Shown here: in pieces, positions 9,534-19,427 of the stretch
Layout: every line of letters begins with the position of its first letter
Position numbering within the stretch: the stretch's first letter is position 1
Assembly: GCF_019977755.1 (NCBI RefSeq)
Contig: NZ_AP025144.1
Location: 3,844,001 to 3,908,000 of the forward strand
DNA length: 64,000 nucleotides
From: Vibrio penaeicida
GTDB taxonomy: Bacteria > Pseudomonadota > Gammaproteobacteria > Enterobacterales > Vibrionaceae
Reading direction: 5' to 3'
The notes under the pieces: generated by a model
What the model saw: the letters and a program-made list of their open reading frames with translations, nothing else
What the model was told of the DNA's origin: nothing
Databases searched by the model: none
Made by a program: the position numbers and the translations under genes

Positions 9534-11732
9534 CTAAATATTTTTAAGCATTTCTTCTGTCGCTTTATCAATTCCAACGCCAGGTAAAATGAAATTTGAA
9601 GCATCAAAACGAGACTGCGTATCACCGATCATACTAACAGCCGTAATCAAGCTTTCAGCTATTGATTGAGCGGAGTTATCACAGCTCACAATATTTTTTG
9701 AGAAATCAGACAAATCTCTATTTTCAAATCTATTTACAACTGTTACTAGACCTGCTCTAGGAAACTCGATACATGGATACGCGAATGCAGGAGATATAAT
9801 ACAAGACATACCCAAATTAAATTTATTTAGAAAACTGGGGTAATCAGAAAAGTCGATTTTTCCTAAGTTTTTAATCTTAAAGTCACCATGTAAGACGTCT
9901 TCAGACTTCTCGCCTATTCCAACTATTTCCATGCTTTTATATTTCTCAGGCATATGCTCTTTCACATAATCGATAAAAATCCTCAATGCCGCGACTTTAA
10001 TTTCATATATGTTTTTATCTACTGTAGGTCTAGAATAAAAAACCAGTTTAATATTACTACTTTCCATTCTATCTATGGGTAAAGGGTAAGTATCACAGGG
10101 CTCACCATGTAATATTTGGTCTTCACTCCAATCTTTTATAAGACCAAGACTTCTCATATAACCACAAACAAAGACTGAATTGTTAAATATCGGATAGTAG
10201 TTATTATCTTCTAAGGTAGACTTAGAGCGAATATACTCACTCCCCCAACGATAAAGCATAGATGGCTCATAGTCTTGGATTACGTAAGCAAATTTACTTG
10301 TTTTAAAGTGGTTTAGCTTCCTATATTTTATAAAGTCTTCAGCAGATTCCCAAAAACCAGCAATAAATTTGTCGTCAGTGCTAAATTCCTTGACTTGATT
10401 TCGGTATGTAGCTGCACTTACAACTTCTACTTTTCTCTCTACAACACTCGCTTCTAACCCTGTTATTTCTGGTAAGAAAGATAGAAAGTCCTTTTTTAAT
10501 TCTTCGGTATGAAGACCGTAATTTACTATTCTAATATTTTCTTTCTTCTCAATAAGCTTAGGAAGCATCTTTAAAATGGTATTTAACCCCCCCATCGCCC
10601 ATTTCTTTTCAATCGTCCAAATACCGATATTTATTGATACCTCTTTATTAAGTTTCTCCTTGAGGGATGCACTAATGATTTCATTATTTCTTAAAACGAG
10701 TAAAGACAGAGAAAGGACTCGGTTTACTAATGGGATTTTTCCTATGGGAGTCCTTCTATCCAAGATAGAGAAAAATCGATATAATTTTATTAATGCTGCG
10801 TCTGGTAATGATTTGTAAACTAACTTCATCACTAGAAAAACCGGACGCTTTATCATTTTATTTACCATTGTTTTGAACTTTACTATAAGGTTTGCTAGGA
10901 AAAATCTTATATAGTGGAACCAAAGAAACTTGAACGCATTATCATAATTTTTAGTCACGAAACAGTCTTTTAAAATACCGTTATTCAACGTGCTAATTTT
11001 CTTTCTTATTTCTTTATGATTTTGATTATTAAATTGACCACACATCCCAGTGTTTACTATACGATATTTAACTAAAATATCTGGAACCTTTGATATAGAG
11101 TAACCTCTATTTATTGCTCTATTATATAGGTCCCAATCTTCAGCAAAGACTTCTTCATTGTATTTCAGTTTTTTAAATGCTGATGTCTTACCAAATAAAG
11201 TACTATGGCATATTCTTGTTGTTTTATAGCTCTCTTTTGTTATTAGTTCTTGTGTATCTTTGAGGTCTAAAGACGCTGCAATAAAATTGAAATGCAATTC
11301 TTCCATCGAAGATATATTGGCATAGGCTTCTCCATCATTCTCTTCATCATAAAAACACTGCACTCTTGAACCAAGGAAATCAATCTCTGGTTCACTTTCT
11401 ATCGCTTGTAACTGAACTGCAAATCGATTGGGTAGTGCTATGTCATCAGCATCCATTCTAGCAATGTAACGCCCTCTGGCCTTCGCTATACCTTTATTCA
11501 GACTAGCTGGGAGTTTTAAGTTAATGTCATTGTTTATTATTACAACTCTAGTATCACGCTCTCTAAAAGCCTCTAGAATTTCCAATGAACTGTCAGTTGA
11601 GCAGTCGTTAATAATGATAAATTCAAAATTTTCGAAAGTCTGATTTAAAATAGATTCAATAGTATCTTCAATATATTTTTCACCATTATAAACGGACATT
11701 ACAACTGATATAGCTGGCTCTTGTGGCTGCAT
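9534..11732 (-). CDS. Two-domain glycosyltransferase: GT2 plus WsaF-like GT4
   Basis: The 732-residue protein fuses two transferases. Residues about 5-240 are a GT2/GT-A domain (ISVVMSVYNGEKYIEDTIES, then ARMDADDIALPNRF with the DxD metal site). A linker with hydrophobic stretches follows to about 370. The C-terminal half resembles the rhamnosyltransferase WsaF (GT4): AMGGLNTILKMLPKL, the donor-side AYVIQDYEPSMLYRWGSEY, and the conserved YSRPTVDKN. WsaF-type enzymes use dTDP-L-rhamnose, which this operon makes. The fusion could add two successive residues; linkage and acceptors cannot be read from sequence. 17 bp follow the ABC exporter gene, so it is part of the same operon. Confidence 0.8.
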   Translation of the reverse strand: MQPQEPAISVVMSVYNGEKYIEDTIESILNQTFENFEFIIINDCSTDSSLEILEAFRERDTRVVIINNDINLKLPASLNKGIAKARGRYIARMDADDIALPNRFAVQLQAIESEPEIDFLGSRVQCFYDEENDGEAYANISSMEELHFNFIAASLDLKDTQELITKESYKTTRICHSTLFGKTSAFKKLKYNEEVFAEDWDLYNRAINRGYSISKVPDILVKYRIVNTGMCGQFNNQNHKEIRKKISTLNNGILKDCFVTKNYDNAFKFLWFHYIRFFLANLIVKFKTMVNKMIKRPVFLVMKLVYKSLPDAALIKLYRFFSILDRRTPIGKIPLVNRVLSLSLLVLRNNEIISASLKEKLNKEVSINIGIWTIEKKWAMGGLNTILKMLPKLIEKKENIRIVNYGLHTEELKKDFLSFLPEITGLEASVVERKVEVVSAATYRNQVKEFSTDDKFIAGFWESAEDFIKYRKLNHFKTSKFAYVIQDYEPSMLYRWGSEYIRSKSTLEDNNYYPIFNNSVFVCGYMRSLGLIKDWSEDQILHGEPCDTYPLPIDRMESSNIKLVFYSRPTVDKNIYEIKVAALRIFIDYVKEHMPEKYKSMEIVGIGEKSEDVLHGDFKIKNLGKIDFSDYPSFLNKFNLGMSCIISPAFAYPCIEFPRAGLVTVVNRFENRDLSDFSKNIVSCDNSAQSIAESLITAVSMIGDTQSRFDASNFILPGVGIDKATEEMLKNI

Positions 11733-11749
11733 AAATAACCTTTATTACT

Positions 11750-13549
11750 CTATATTTTTGACAATTCAACGAGTTTATTAAAACTGGTATTGTTCTCCAC
11801 TAGATTGTTGAACGAGTCCACCTCTTCAATCCTACCCCAGTTAACAAGTATCACTTTATCGGATCTACGTATGGTAGATAACCTATGAGCAATAGCTATT
11901 ATAGTCGTTTTACCTTTTAGATTAGCCAATGCATGAGATATCTCACTCTCACTTATTACATCAAGAGCGGATGTAGCCTCATCTAAGACAATTATTTCTG
12001 GCTTATTGTATAAAGCTCTAGCAATTGCTACCCTTTGTTTCTGCCCTCCAGATAAAGCTTTACCTGACTCTCCTAGTTTAAAGTTAAGCCCTTCTGGTTT
12101 AGAAAGGAAAAAGTCCAGAAGGTTTACTGTTCGTAATACACTTATTACTCTTTCTTCATCAATTTCAGCCGAGTCACTTCCATAAGCGATATTGTTTTTA
12201 ACTGACATATCTCCGATAAATGGATTTTGTGGAACATACCCAATCTTCTTTCTAAGGGCTCTAACATCAGAATTTCCGGCTACTTTTTCATCAATTAAGA
12301 GATTGCCAGATTTTGGTATAAGTAACCCCATTAAAATATCAACAATTGTTGTTTTCCCAGACCCAGAGTGACCAACAACGCCTACAAATTCGCCTTTATT
12401 AATAGTTAAATTTATGTCGAGTAAAACGTCAACATCATTATATGAAAAATATACTTTGTTAAGTGATATAGATTTGGAGAATAAGTATTCTTCGGAATCA
12501 ACATTCTCGTCAGAGACAGTATCTTGATTTTTGCTTATCTCCGAGAATTCTTTCATTAGAACTCTTACAGATTCCATAGATGCTCGCACTTGAGAATATG
12601 AAGTAAGAATTCTATTTATAACAGGTGTAAGACGAAAAGCGATAGCTACAAGTATTGCTAAACCTGCAAAATGATTGGAAGAATCTTCGCTAAAATAAAC
12701 AGTAGTACATACCAACACAACTATACAAAGAATAATTATGATTTCCGTTAAATATAATGGAATGTATTGTATTAGATTCATTTTCCTTTCATTGTCAGTA
12801 ACTCTTCTATTGGAAACACTAAACAAATCCGAAAAATATTTTTCTCTCAAGAACATTTTTGTTTCTTTTATCGCTTCAATTCCCTGCTTCAAATTGCTAA
12901 GGTTATTTTCTTTAACTCTAACACTATCTTTATTTATTTGGTAATTTGCTGATTTGAGAAACTTCAATTGAATCCAAATAAGAACTCCAAGGCACAAAGA
13001 AGTAACAATAGTTGCTTCAAAAAAATTGACAAGCATGTAACCCATAAGACATAAGGCTACAATGCTATAAGAGATTATAAAAAGCACTTGAAGTAAGTAA
13101 CCGTTTACAGAGGAGCTAACGGTAGAAGTGAGAGTATTAATGATAGCTGTTGAAGCTTGTCTTAGGTGAAACCGATAATTCAACCCCAAATATAGTGACA
13201 TAAATTTTTCTGAGAGTTCATTTCGCCATCTAGTAACTAAATTAAATTGGAAATACTGAAACGCGAGCATATATATATCTTTGAGGATAAAGCAAGAACC
13301 ACACAAGAATCCAACTACATATACCATCATGGAATAATCATCAAACCCAAGAGATTCATATATATACATCAAAATCGAACTGTTAGCTACCGAGCTTGGA
13401 TCCATTGCCACTTGTACAAATGGTAAAATTAACATTATGCCAAAAAGCTCAAGAATACCTGAAAAAAAGGCACCTATAATAATAAGAAAAAAATCAAAAG
13501 TTAATTTCCTATCAAATAGTTTGAGAAATTCTAAAGTGAATCTTATCAA
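11750..13549 (-). CDS. ABC exporter half-transporter, PglK/MsbA-like
   Basis: The 599-residue protein has an N-terminal six-helix membrane domain (to about 330) and an ATPase domain. GHSGSGKTT is Walker A, LSGGQKQRVAIARAL the signature, IIVLDEATSALD Walker B and IAHRLS the switch His. This fused half-transporter design is that of MsbA and of PglK, which flips lipid-linked oligosaccharides. Because it sits between rhamnosyltransferase genes in an operon without wzx or wzy, flipping a lipid-linked rhamnose glycan is the best guess; lipid A export is less likely here. The TTG start at 13549 is supported by AGAGGA 9-10 bases upstream and lies 2 bp after the preceding stop. Confidence 0.85.
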   Translation of the reverse strand: MIRFTLEFLKLFDRKLTFDFFLIIIGAFFSGILELFGIMLILPFVQVAMDPSSVANSSILMYIYESLGFDDYSMMVYVVGFLCGSCFILKDIYMLAFQYFQFNLVTRWRNELSEKFMSLYLGLNYRFHLRQASTAIINTLTSTVSSSVNGYLLQVLFIISYSIVALCLMGYMLVNFFEATIVTSLCLGVLIWIQLKFLKSANYQINKDSVRVKENNLSNLKQGIEAIKETKMFLREKYFSDLFSVSNRRVTDNERKMNLIQYIPLYLTEIIIILCIVVLVCTTVYFSEDSSNHFAGLAILVAIAFRLTPVINRILTSYSQVRASMESVRVLMKEFSEISKNQDTVSDENVDSEEYLFSKSISLNKVYFSYNDVDVLLDINLTINKGEFVGVVGHSGSGKTTIVDILMGLLIPKSGNLLIDEKVAGNSDVRALRKKIGYVPQNPFIGDMSVKNNIAYGSDSAEIDEERVISVLRTVNLLDFFLSKPEGLNFKLGESGKALSGGQKQRVAIARALYNKPEIIVLDEATSALDVISESEISHALANLKGKTTIIAIAHRLSTIRRSDKVILVNWGRIEEVDSFNNLVENNTSFNKLVELSKI

Positions 13550-13550
13550 C

Positions 13551-14462
13551 TTATTTAATCCTCTTTAGATGTTCTATTATTAAATCTATATCATAATCTG
13601 TATTTCTATCTAGATAGTCGTAGCAGCTATCTAAGTCTGATATATTTGATGGGTTATCTCTAAGCAGCATAACCTTAACAAAAGGGTCCTTTGAATCGAG
13701 TAGTTCCTTCCAAGCAACAAACTTAATATTTGAATTATCTTTTAAAGAAAAATCACCTAATTTCGCCCAATATTTCCCAAATAGACATTTAATAGCAACC
13801 ACTTTTTTTAGATATGTATCTTCACTTTGCCAACTTCTTTTTAATAACTCTATTATTCTTGAATACTTATCTTTATAAATCTTAGTGTTATTCAAACTAG
13901 ACAAAATTCTGGTATGATTTAAATATGAGCCTGATATGAAGCCAGATTTAGTAAGTAGTTTTGTAAGACCTACTTCATAATTCTCAACAATTTTATCTTT
14001 ACTATCTTCTACCTTAATTGTTCTTAAAAATCCATTAAATATATCAGATAGAAAGACCTCTTTTTTAAATACAAGAAAGTAGCTTTGCAGATGATATGCT
14101 ATTTGATTGCTATCAGTTATCCCCCAAAAGTCTACAGACTGATGCTTCATCTCATCAAATACTTTTATTAATGGGTAAACAGGACCATAACAACTGTCGT
14201 TACAGAAGATTACTTCATCATATTCACTTAAATCATCAATTGATGCTAAGCCGACCTGCCAGCTCATAAAGTCATAACCAACATTTTCTCTTACAATTAT
14301 CTTTTTTACTATTCGATTAATGGACGTTGGATTACTAATATTACTAACACTGACGAATATAATATCATCTGAAACTTTACTAAGCTCTTCTAGGTAGTGA
14401 ATCACATAATCATCGACTATATCGTCTCTGTCGTAATGAGCAAAAATAGTGAGTCTTTTCAT
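13551..14462 (-). CDS. RgpF-like rhamnan synthesis protein
   Basis: The 303-residue protein matches the rhamnan synthesis F family (PF05045). It shows the family order TIFAHYDRDDIVDDYV at the N-terminus, VRENVGYDFMSWQVGL near residue 80, the acidic FCNDSCYGPVYPL block near 107, and HLQSYFLVFKKEVF near 145. Streptococcal RgpF takes part in rhamnose-glucose polysaccharide assembly, and related domains are fused to rhamnosyltransferases in Gram-negatives. A role in adding rhamnose is inferred from family and from the surrounding rml genes. It is translationally coupled to rmlC (TAATG overlap). Slightly shorter than the Gram-positive proteins. Confidence 0.8.
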   Translation of the reverse strand: MKRLTIFAHYDRDDIVDDYVIHYLEELSKVSDDIIFVSVSNISNPTSINRIVKKIIVRENVGYDFMSWQVGLASIDDLSEYDEVIFCNDSCYGPVYPLIKVFDEMKHQSVDFWGITDSNQIAYHLQSYFLVFKKEVFLSDIFNGFLRTIKVEDSKDKIVENYEVGLTKLLTKSGFISGSYLNHTRILSSLNNTKIYKDKYSRIIELLKRSWQSEDTYLKKVVAIKCLFGKYWAKLGDFSLKDNSNIKFVAWKELLDSKDPFVKVMLLRDNPSNISDLDSCYDYLDRNTDYDIDLIIEHLKRIK

Positions 14463-15019
14463 TATTTAAAGTCTGGGTTTAATTTATAATCCTGTAAAGA
14501 TGGTTGTAACTTATCCTTACTCGAGACATTAGCAATAGAGACATCCACAAGCCAATCTATAGCTATATCAGTGTCGTTATAAAGTATCCCTCCTTCTGAG
14601 TCTGCATGATAAAACTCATCACAAAGATACGTCACTTCAACTTCTTTAGACAACGCAGAGAAGCCATGGGCAAACCCATAGGGTATATACAACCCTTTTT
14701 GGTTTTCTTCACTCAATTTGATGGCAAAGTATTCTCCAAAGGTTGGCGAACTAGACCTTAAATCTACAGCAACATCCAGTATTTCACCTTTGATCACTCT
14801 AATAAATTTTGCTTGTGGGAAATTTCCACTCTGAAAATGAAGCCCACGTATAGTGCCATAGCTAGACCGCGATTGATTCTGTTGAACAACATTGAATTCA
14901 ATACCAGAATCTACAAATAAATTTTTATTATAGCTTTCAAAGAAGAAACCTCTCTCATCTTTGAATACTTTAGGCTCAAAAATATAAAGACCTTTAATTT
15001 CTGAAACTTCTTTTAACAT
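14462..15019 (-). CDS. rfbC: dTDP-4-dehydrorhamnose 3,5-epimerase
   Basis: RmlC catalyses the third step of dTDP-L-rhamnose synthesis in the cytosol. The 185-residue length is normal. The sequence shows EPKVFKDERGFFFESYN, the NVVQQNQSRSSYGTIRGLHFQ block with the catalytic His, AVDLRSSSPTFGEY, and YIPYGFAHGFSALS with the second conserved His. It lies in the rmlB-A-D-GT-C order; a glycosyltransferase gene is inserted between rmlD and rmlC. Confidence 0.95.
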   Translation of the reverse strand: MLKEVSEIKGLYIFEPKVFKDERGFFFESYNKNLFVDSGIEFNVVQQNQSRSSYGTIRGLHFQSGNFPQAKFIRVIKGEILDVAVDLRSSSPTFGEYFAIKLSEENQKGLYIPYGFAHGFSALSKEVEVTYLCDEFYHADSEGGILYNDTDIAIDWLVDVSIANVSSKDKLQPSLQDYKLNPDFK

Positions 15020-16186
15020 CTATCCGTCCTTTAAAAAAGCGGCAATTTCTGAAAGGTTATCATTCCAATTATAATATTTGATGCGTTCTTTACTTCTTTC
15101 AACTTTAGTTTTTGCACGCCCCCTATCACTCAAAATCTTAACTAATTCAGGGACCATTTCATGAAAAACCGGTGATACATAATACACTTCTTCTTCAGAA
15201 AATTTTCTCATGAGCTCTTTATTATAATTAGCGATTAAACATACACCTGCCTGAATCAAATCTAGCTGATGATAGGTAATCGTTGGTGTACTAATAAAGC
15301 TTATTCCAAAATGACATTTCGCGTATAATTCTTTAATCTTCGATTCTGAATCCAGATCTCCTAAAACTATACAGTTACTTGGTAACTTACCTTTAATTTT
15401 ATGTAAATCCTCACCAACAAAGAAAAATCTATAATCATCACCAAGTATTTTTGCAACCTTAGAAATGGCTGTAAAAAGGGATTCAAAGCAATTTCTAGAA
15501 TGACTAGGTCTTGCATACACAACTACATTTGTACTAACGTCACCACGTCTTTCAAAACGACAGCTAGAAAGTGACTCATTCATCCCTGGAGTATATACAT
15601 AAGAAGGTTTCTGTGAAATTTTTGAGTAAACCTCTGAAATTGAAAATGAATTTGTCAACCCAGTAAACCCGAAGCGATATGTAGATTCAACTAGTTCAAA
15701 CATACTACCTCGGTTGTAGAATGTTCGCTCATCATCCTGTAGTAAGTAAAATTTCTTCTTACAGCGGTTAAATTCCAGCAAATCAAAAGCCGTCGTCCAA
15801 AAAGTACAAACTCCCAAACTACAACTGGGTACTTTATTCAAGTTTTCAATAATTTCATATCGTAAATTTGGATAGTTTAAATCGAGCTTACTAGCTATTT
15901 GACCCAAAGAATTATCTCTAATAACGAAGTAGTTTTGGGTCCCAAAATTGGCACTTAAATATTCTGCTATTTTAAGTATTGTAACAATACCACCAGCCCT
16001 ATGGTTTCCAACTGATGGTAAAAACCATGCAACACTATCAATTATTTCGAGCTTTACTCTTTTTTCAACAACACTTTTATTCAACACTAGCGATTCGCTT
16101 TCAGCTTGGAATAATTCAAACGGTTTTAGTTTCCTACTTGGGAAGAAACATTCCAAAAATTCAGCTATGCTTTTCTTACTAATCAT
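15020..16186 (-). CDS. WsaF-like GT4 glycosyltransferase (probable rhamnosyltransferase)
   Basis: The 388-residue protein has no membrane helix and resembles the WsaF group. An N-terminal part carries VGNHRAGGIVTILKIAEYL, followed by FYLLQDDERTFYNRG and the C-terminal donor domain with VVVYARPSHSRNCFE and FISTPTITYHQLDLIQAG. It shares the overall pattern with the C-terminal half of the fusion gene 3.3 kb downstream, so the operon holds two such enzymes. It abuts rmlD and rmlC with essentially no gaps (ATG follows the rmlD stop directly; 1 bp to rmlC). dTDP-L-Rha as donor is inferred from family and location. Confidence 0.75.
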   Translation of the reverse strand: MISKKSIAEFLECFFPSRKLKPFELFQAESESLVLNKSVVEKRVKLEIIDSVAWFLPSVGNHRAGGIVTILKIAEYLSANFGTQNYFVIRDNSLGQIASKLDLNYPNLRYEIIENLNKVPSCSLGVCTFWTTAFDLLEFNRCKKKFYLLQDDERTFYNRGSMFELVESTYRFGFTGLTNSFSISEVYSKISQKPSYVYTPGMNESLSSCRFERRGDVSTNVVVYARPSHSRNCFESLFTAISKVAKILGDDYRFFFVGEDLHKIKGKLPSNCIVLGDLDSESKIKELYAKCHFGISFISTPTITYHQLDLIQAGVCLIANYNKELMRKFSEEEVYYVSPVFHEMVPELVKILSDRGRAKTKVERSKERIKYYNWNDNLSEIAAFLKDG

Positions 16187-17038
16187 TTATTGTGCTTTGA
16201 TAATAGCTAAACATTCGTTAAGAGCATCTTGATGATGCCTTATCGATATACCAAATCTGTTTTTTACTTTTCTCTTACTTAGCACAGAGTAGTTAGGGCG
16301 TTTTGCCTTTGTAACAAATTCATCACTTAATATCGGTATAACTGAACATTCAAGCTCTAAAACACGCATTATAGTACAAGCTATATCATACCAGCTACAT
16401 ACACCTTCATTGGTAACATGGAATATTTCGCGCTCACCTTTTTCAAGACGCTCTGCTATGATCATCAAAATACCAACCAAATCGGGAACATAGGTTGGAC
16501 TGCCTACCTGATCATAAACTACATTAACCTCCTTTCTATTTTTGGAGATTCTGATCATTGAACCTATAAAGTCTCGACATTGTTCTGAAAACAGCCAAGC
16601 AGTTCTAACAATTGCACATGACTCAGAATGTTTAAGAACCTCTTTCTCGCCCTCCGCCTTTAATCGTCCGTAAACAGAGAGGCCCGCCGTATCATCTTCT
16701 TCAATGTAAGGTGTATTTTTTTTACCGTCAAAAACATAGTCTGTGGAAATATGAATTAATTTCATTTCATATTTCTTTGAAAGCTTCGCTAAGTTTTTGG
16801 GTCCCGTAACTGTAATGGCATGTCCCCATTCTACATTGTCTTCAATATACTCAGCATTAGCTCCTGCGGCACAATTTATAATCACTTCTATATTTTTATG
16901 CTCGATAAGATAGCTTTCTACACTTTCTTCTGATGTGATGTCGAGTTCATCATGTGAAGCGAAATAGAACTTATCTAGATCTGCTGTTTTTCTTATTTCA
17001 GTCGCTAATAACCCATTGGCTCCAGTAACTAAGATCAT
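16187..17038 (-). CDS. rfbD: dTDP-4-dehydrorhamnose reductase
   Basis: RmlD performs the final NAD(P)H-dependent reduction to dTDP-L-rhamnose. The 283-residue SDR has VTGANGLLATEI, HISTDYVFDG, the YGRLKAEGE catalytic pair and IVRTAWLFSE, all RmlD hallmarks. DQVGSPTYVPDL fits the substrate pocket. It follows rmlA after a 61-bp gap. Confidence 0.93.
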   Translation of the reverse strand: MILVTGANGLLATEIRKTADLDKFYFASHDELDITSEESVESYLIEHKNIEVIINCAAGANAEYIEDNVEWGHAITVTGPKNLAKLSKKYEMKLIHISTDYVFDGKKNTPYIEEDDTAGLSVYGRLKAEGEKEVLKHSESCAIVRTAWLFSEQCRDFIGSMIRISKNRKEVNVVYDQVGSPTYVPDLVGILMIIAERLEKGEREIFHVTNEGVCSWYDIACTIMRVLELECSVIPILSDEFVTKAKRPNYSVLSKRKVKNRFGISIRHHQDALNECLAIIKAQ

Positions 17039-17099
17039 ATCATTCCTTATTCTTCCATTATCGCCAAATTGAGGTCATATCAAATTTACTACAAGAGTA

Positions 17100-17975
17100 T
17101 TATTTTCTTGCAGCCAATCGATTCAAGTATTGACCATACTCATTCTTCATCATTGGTTCCGCGATTACTGCTAACTCTTCATCCGTTAACCAATTATTCT
17201 GCCATGCAATCTCTTCTAAACACGCAACTTTTAAGCCCTGAACGTGTTCAATCGTTTGTACAAAAGAGGATGCCTCATGCAAACTTTCATGAGTACCCGT
17301 ATCTAACCACGCAAAGCCTCGCCCAAGTAGCTCAACGTTCAAGCTACCATCATTAAGGTACATCTCATTTAGTGTGGTGATTTCTAACTCACCACGAGCA
17401 GACGGTTTGACCTGTTTTGCCATTTCCACAACACGATTGTCGTAGAAATACAAACCTGTTACCGCATAATTCGATTTGGGCACCTGGGGCTTTTCTTCGA
17501 TTGAAACCGCTTTCATCTCGGTATCAAACTCAACCACTCCAAAGCGCTCTGGGTCTTTTACTTGGTAACCAAAAACTGCTGCTTGCCCCTGCTCAGCCAG
17601 TTCTCTTGCGTGCTTTAATTGCTGACCAAAGGACTGACCATAGAAAATGTTGTCGCCTAAGACTAAACAAACCGAATCATCACCGATGAATTCTTCACCA
17701 ATGGTAAAGGCTTGGGCTAAACCATCGGGGCTTGGTTGAATTGCATACTCTAGATTGATACCAAAATCGGAACCGTCGCCGAGCAAACGCTTAAAGCTGG
17801 CGTTATCTTCTGGTGTAGTGATGATTAATATGTCTCGAATCCCAGCCAGCATTAACGTCGATATTGGATAAAACACCATCGGTTTGTCATAAATCGGGAG
17901 CAACTGTTTAGAGACGCCACGAGTCAGAGGGTAAAGGCGCGTCCCTGAGCCACCTGCTAAAACGATACCTTTCAT
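17100..17975 (-). CDS. rfbA: Glucose-1-phosphate thymidylyltransferase
   Basis: RmlA makes dTDP-glucose from dTTP and glucose-1-phosphate. The 291-residue protein starts with the nucleotidyltransferase signature [16 protein letters not shown] and has [25 protein letters not shown] with the metal-binding Asp, and [12 protein letters not shown]. Its start overlaps the rmlB stop by 4 bp. The C-terminus (EYGQYLNRL) matches full-length RmlA. Confidence 0.96.
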   Translation of the reverse strand: MKGIVLAGGSGTRLYPLTRGVSKQLLPIYDKPMVFYPISTLMLAGIRDILIITTPEDNASFKRLLGDGSDFGINLEYAIQPSPDGLAQAFTIGEEFIGDDSVCLVLGDNIFYGQSFGQQLKHARELAEQGQAAVFGYQVKDPERFGVVEFDTEMKAVSIEEKPQVPKSNYAVTGLYFYDNRVVEMAKQVKPSARGELEITTLNEMYLNDGSLNVELLGRGFAWLDTGTHESLHEASSFVQTIEHVQGLKVACLEEIAWQNNWLTDEELAVIAEPMMKNEYGQYLNRLAARK

Positions 17976-19042
17976 TTCGAATCTCCTGAACCAAGGCGCT
18001 CACGCGCATATGAACCATCAAGCACTCGAGACCACCATTTTTGGTTACTGAGATACCATTCGACCGTCTTTCTAATTCCAGATTCAAAGGTTTCTTCTGG
18101 TATCCAGCCAAGTTCACGTTCAATCTTTGACGCATCAATAGCATAACGAACATCGTGACCAGGTCTGTCTTTTACATACGTAATCAAGTCTGAGTAGTTT
18201 GCAATACCTTCTGGCTTTTCTGGTACCAGTTCTTCCAGTAATGAGCAAAGTGTTTGCACCACCTCAATATTCGCTTTTTCGTTGTGACCACCGATGTTAT
18301 ACGTTTCCCCTATTTCGCCTTCAGTCGCGACCTTATAAAGTGCGCGAGCGTGGTCTTCAACATAGAGCCAATCACGGATCTGCATACCATCGCCATATAC
18401 TGGGAGCGGTTTGCCTTCAAGCGCATTGAGGATCATGAGTGGAATTAACTTTTCTGGGAAGTGGTAAGGACCGTAGTTATTAGAGCAATTGGTAACCAGC
18501 GTAGGCAGTCCATAGGTGCGTTGCCAAGCCCTAACTAGGTGATCGCTTGATGCTTTTGATGCCGAGTATGGGCTGCTTGGCTCGTAAGATGTGGTTTCTG
18601 TAAATAGGTCATCCGTTCCCTCAAGGTCACCATACACTTCATCTGTGGAGATGTGATGGAAACGGAAGCTTTCTTTTTTCGCTGCATCCAATTGGCTGTA
18701 ATAACTTCTAGATACTTCCAAAAGGTTGTACGTACCAATAATATTAGTTTGAATAAATTCGGATGGTCCATCTATCGAACGGTCAACGTGGGATTCAGCG
18801 GCTAAGTGCATAATGATATCTGGCTTGTGCTGCTCAAACACATGTTCTAACGCCGCTTTATCACATATGTCTATTTGCACAAACGTGTAGCGATCAGACG
18901 TGTTAACCGTTTCTAAAGATTCTAGATTTCCGGCATAGGTCAACTTATCTAAATTAACCACAGAATTGCTTGTTTTTTCAATAATATGTCTTACTACTGC
19001 CGACCCAATAAATCCAGCACCACCGGTTACCAATATCTTCAT
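17972..19042 (-). CDS. rfbB: dTDP-glucose 4,6-dehydratase
   Basis: RmlB converts dTDP-glucose to the 4-keto-6-deoxy sugar. The 356-residue protein shows [40 protein letters not shown] with the catalytic Asp/Glu pair, [11 protein letters not shown], and [18 protein letters not shown]. It is the first gene of the leftward rhamnose operon; an ops element lies 63 bp upstream of the ATG. Confidence 0.97.
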   Translation of the reverse strand: MKILVTGGAGFIGSAVVRHIIEKTSNSVVNLDKLTYAGNLESLETVNTSDRYTFVQIDICDKAALEHVFEQHKPDIIMHLAAESHVDRSIDGPSEFIQTNIIGTYNLLEVSRSYYSQLDAAKKESFRFHHISTDEVYGDLEGTDDLFTETTSYEPSSPYSASKASSDHLVRAWQRTYGLPTLVTNCSNNYGPYHFPEKLIPLMILNALEGKPLPVYGDGMQIRDWLYVEDHARALYKVATEGEIGETYNIGGHNEKANIEVVQTLCSLLEELVPEKPEGIANYSDLITYVKDRPGHDVRYAIDASKIERELGWIPEETFESGIRKTVEWYLSNQKWWSRVLDGSYARERLGSGDSK

Positions 19043-19427
19043 GCTTCCAACCCGCTTGTGTTTTCACTTCTGTTTAAAATCTCAACTTGCCCATAGAATT
19101 CGAGCACGCTACCGCCCTTGGATAACACTTCCAAAATGCGAACAAATCGAGGAAATCGCCTTAAAAAATGTCGGAATTGTAACTGAATTTTGATTGGGGT
19201 TCGAGGGTAATCTATATTACTTCTTTCAACTTGATAATTTCCAAACATGTGATAATGCTTGATTCGTATGCTGTGCAATCTATTGGTGGTAACATTCTTC
19301 AAATAAAAAATATGCTAATGTTCAATGATTGTTACTTTGTATAACTTCAAATATCACACCGAATCGATTACCATTGCGAGACTACTGTGATTGCACATTA
19401 GTTTTTAGGCTAATTAGAATAAAATTT
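19043..19427. other. Divergent leader region between rmlB and the second initiating transferase
   Basis: This 385-bp region separates two divergent genes. On the minus strand it holds the ops element and must carry the promoter and leader of the rhamnose operon. On the plus strand it must hold the promoter of the sugar transferase, whose ATG at 19428 has only a weak ribosome site. No convincing sigma-70 boxes could be assigned by eye, and no coding sequence is seen. Confidence 0.6.
19105..19116 (-). promoter_or_regulatory. ops element (RfaH recruitment) of the rhamnose operon
   Basis: The minus strand reads GGCGGTAGCGTG, the exact ops core of JUMPstart sequences. In known systems it pauses RNA polymerase and loads RfaH, which suppresses termination across long polysaccharide operons. 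It lies in the leader 63 bp before rmlB, the expected place. Confidence 0.92.
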
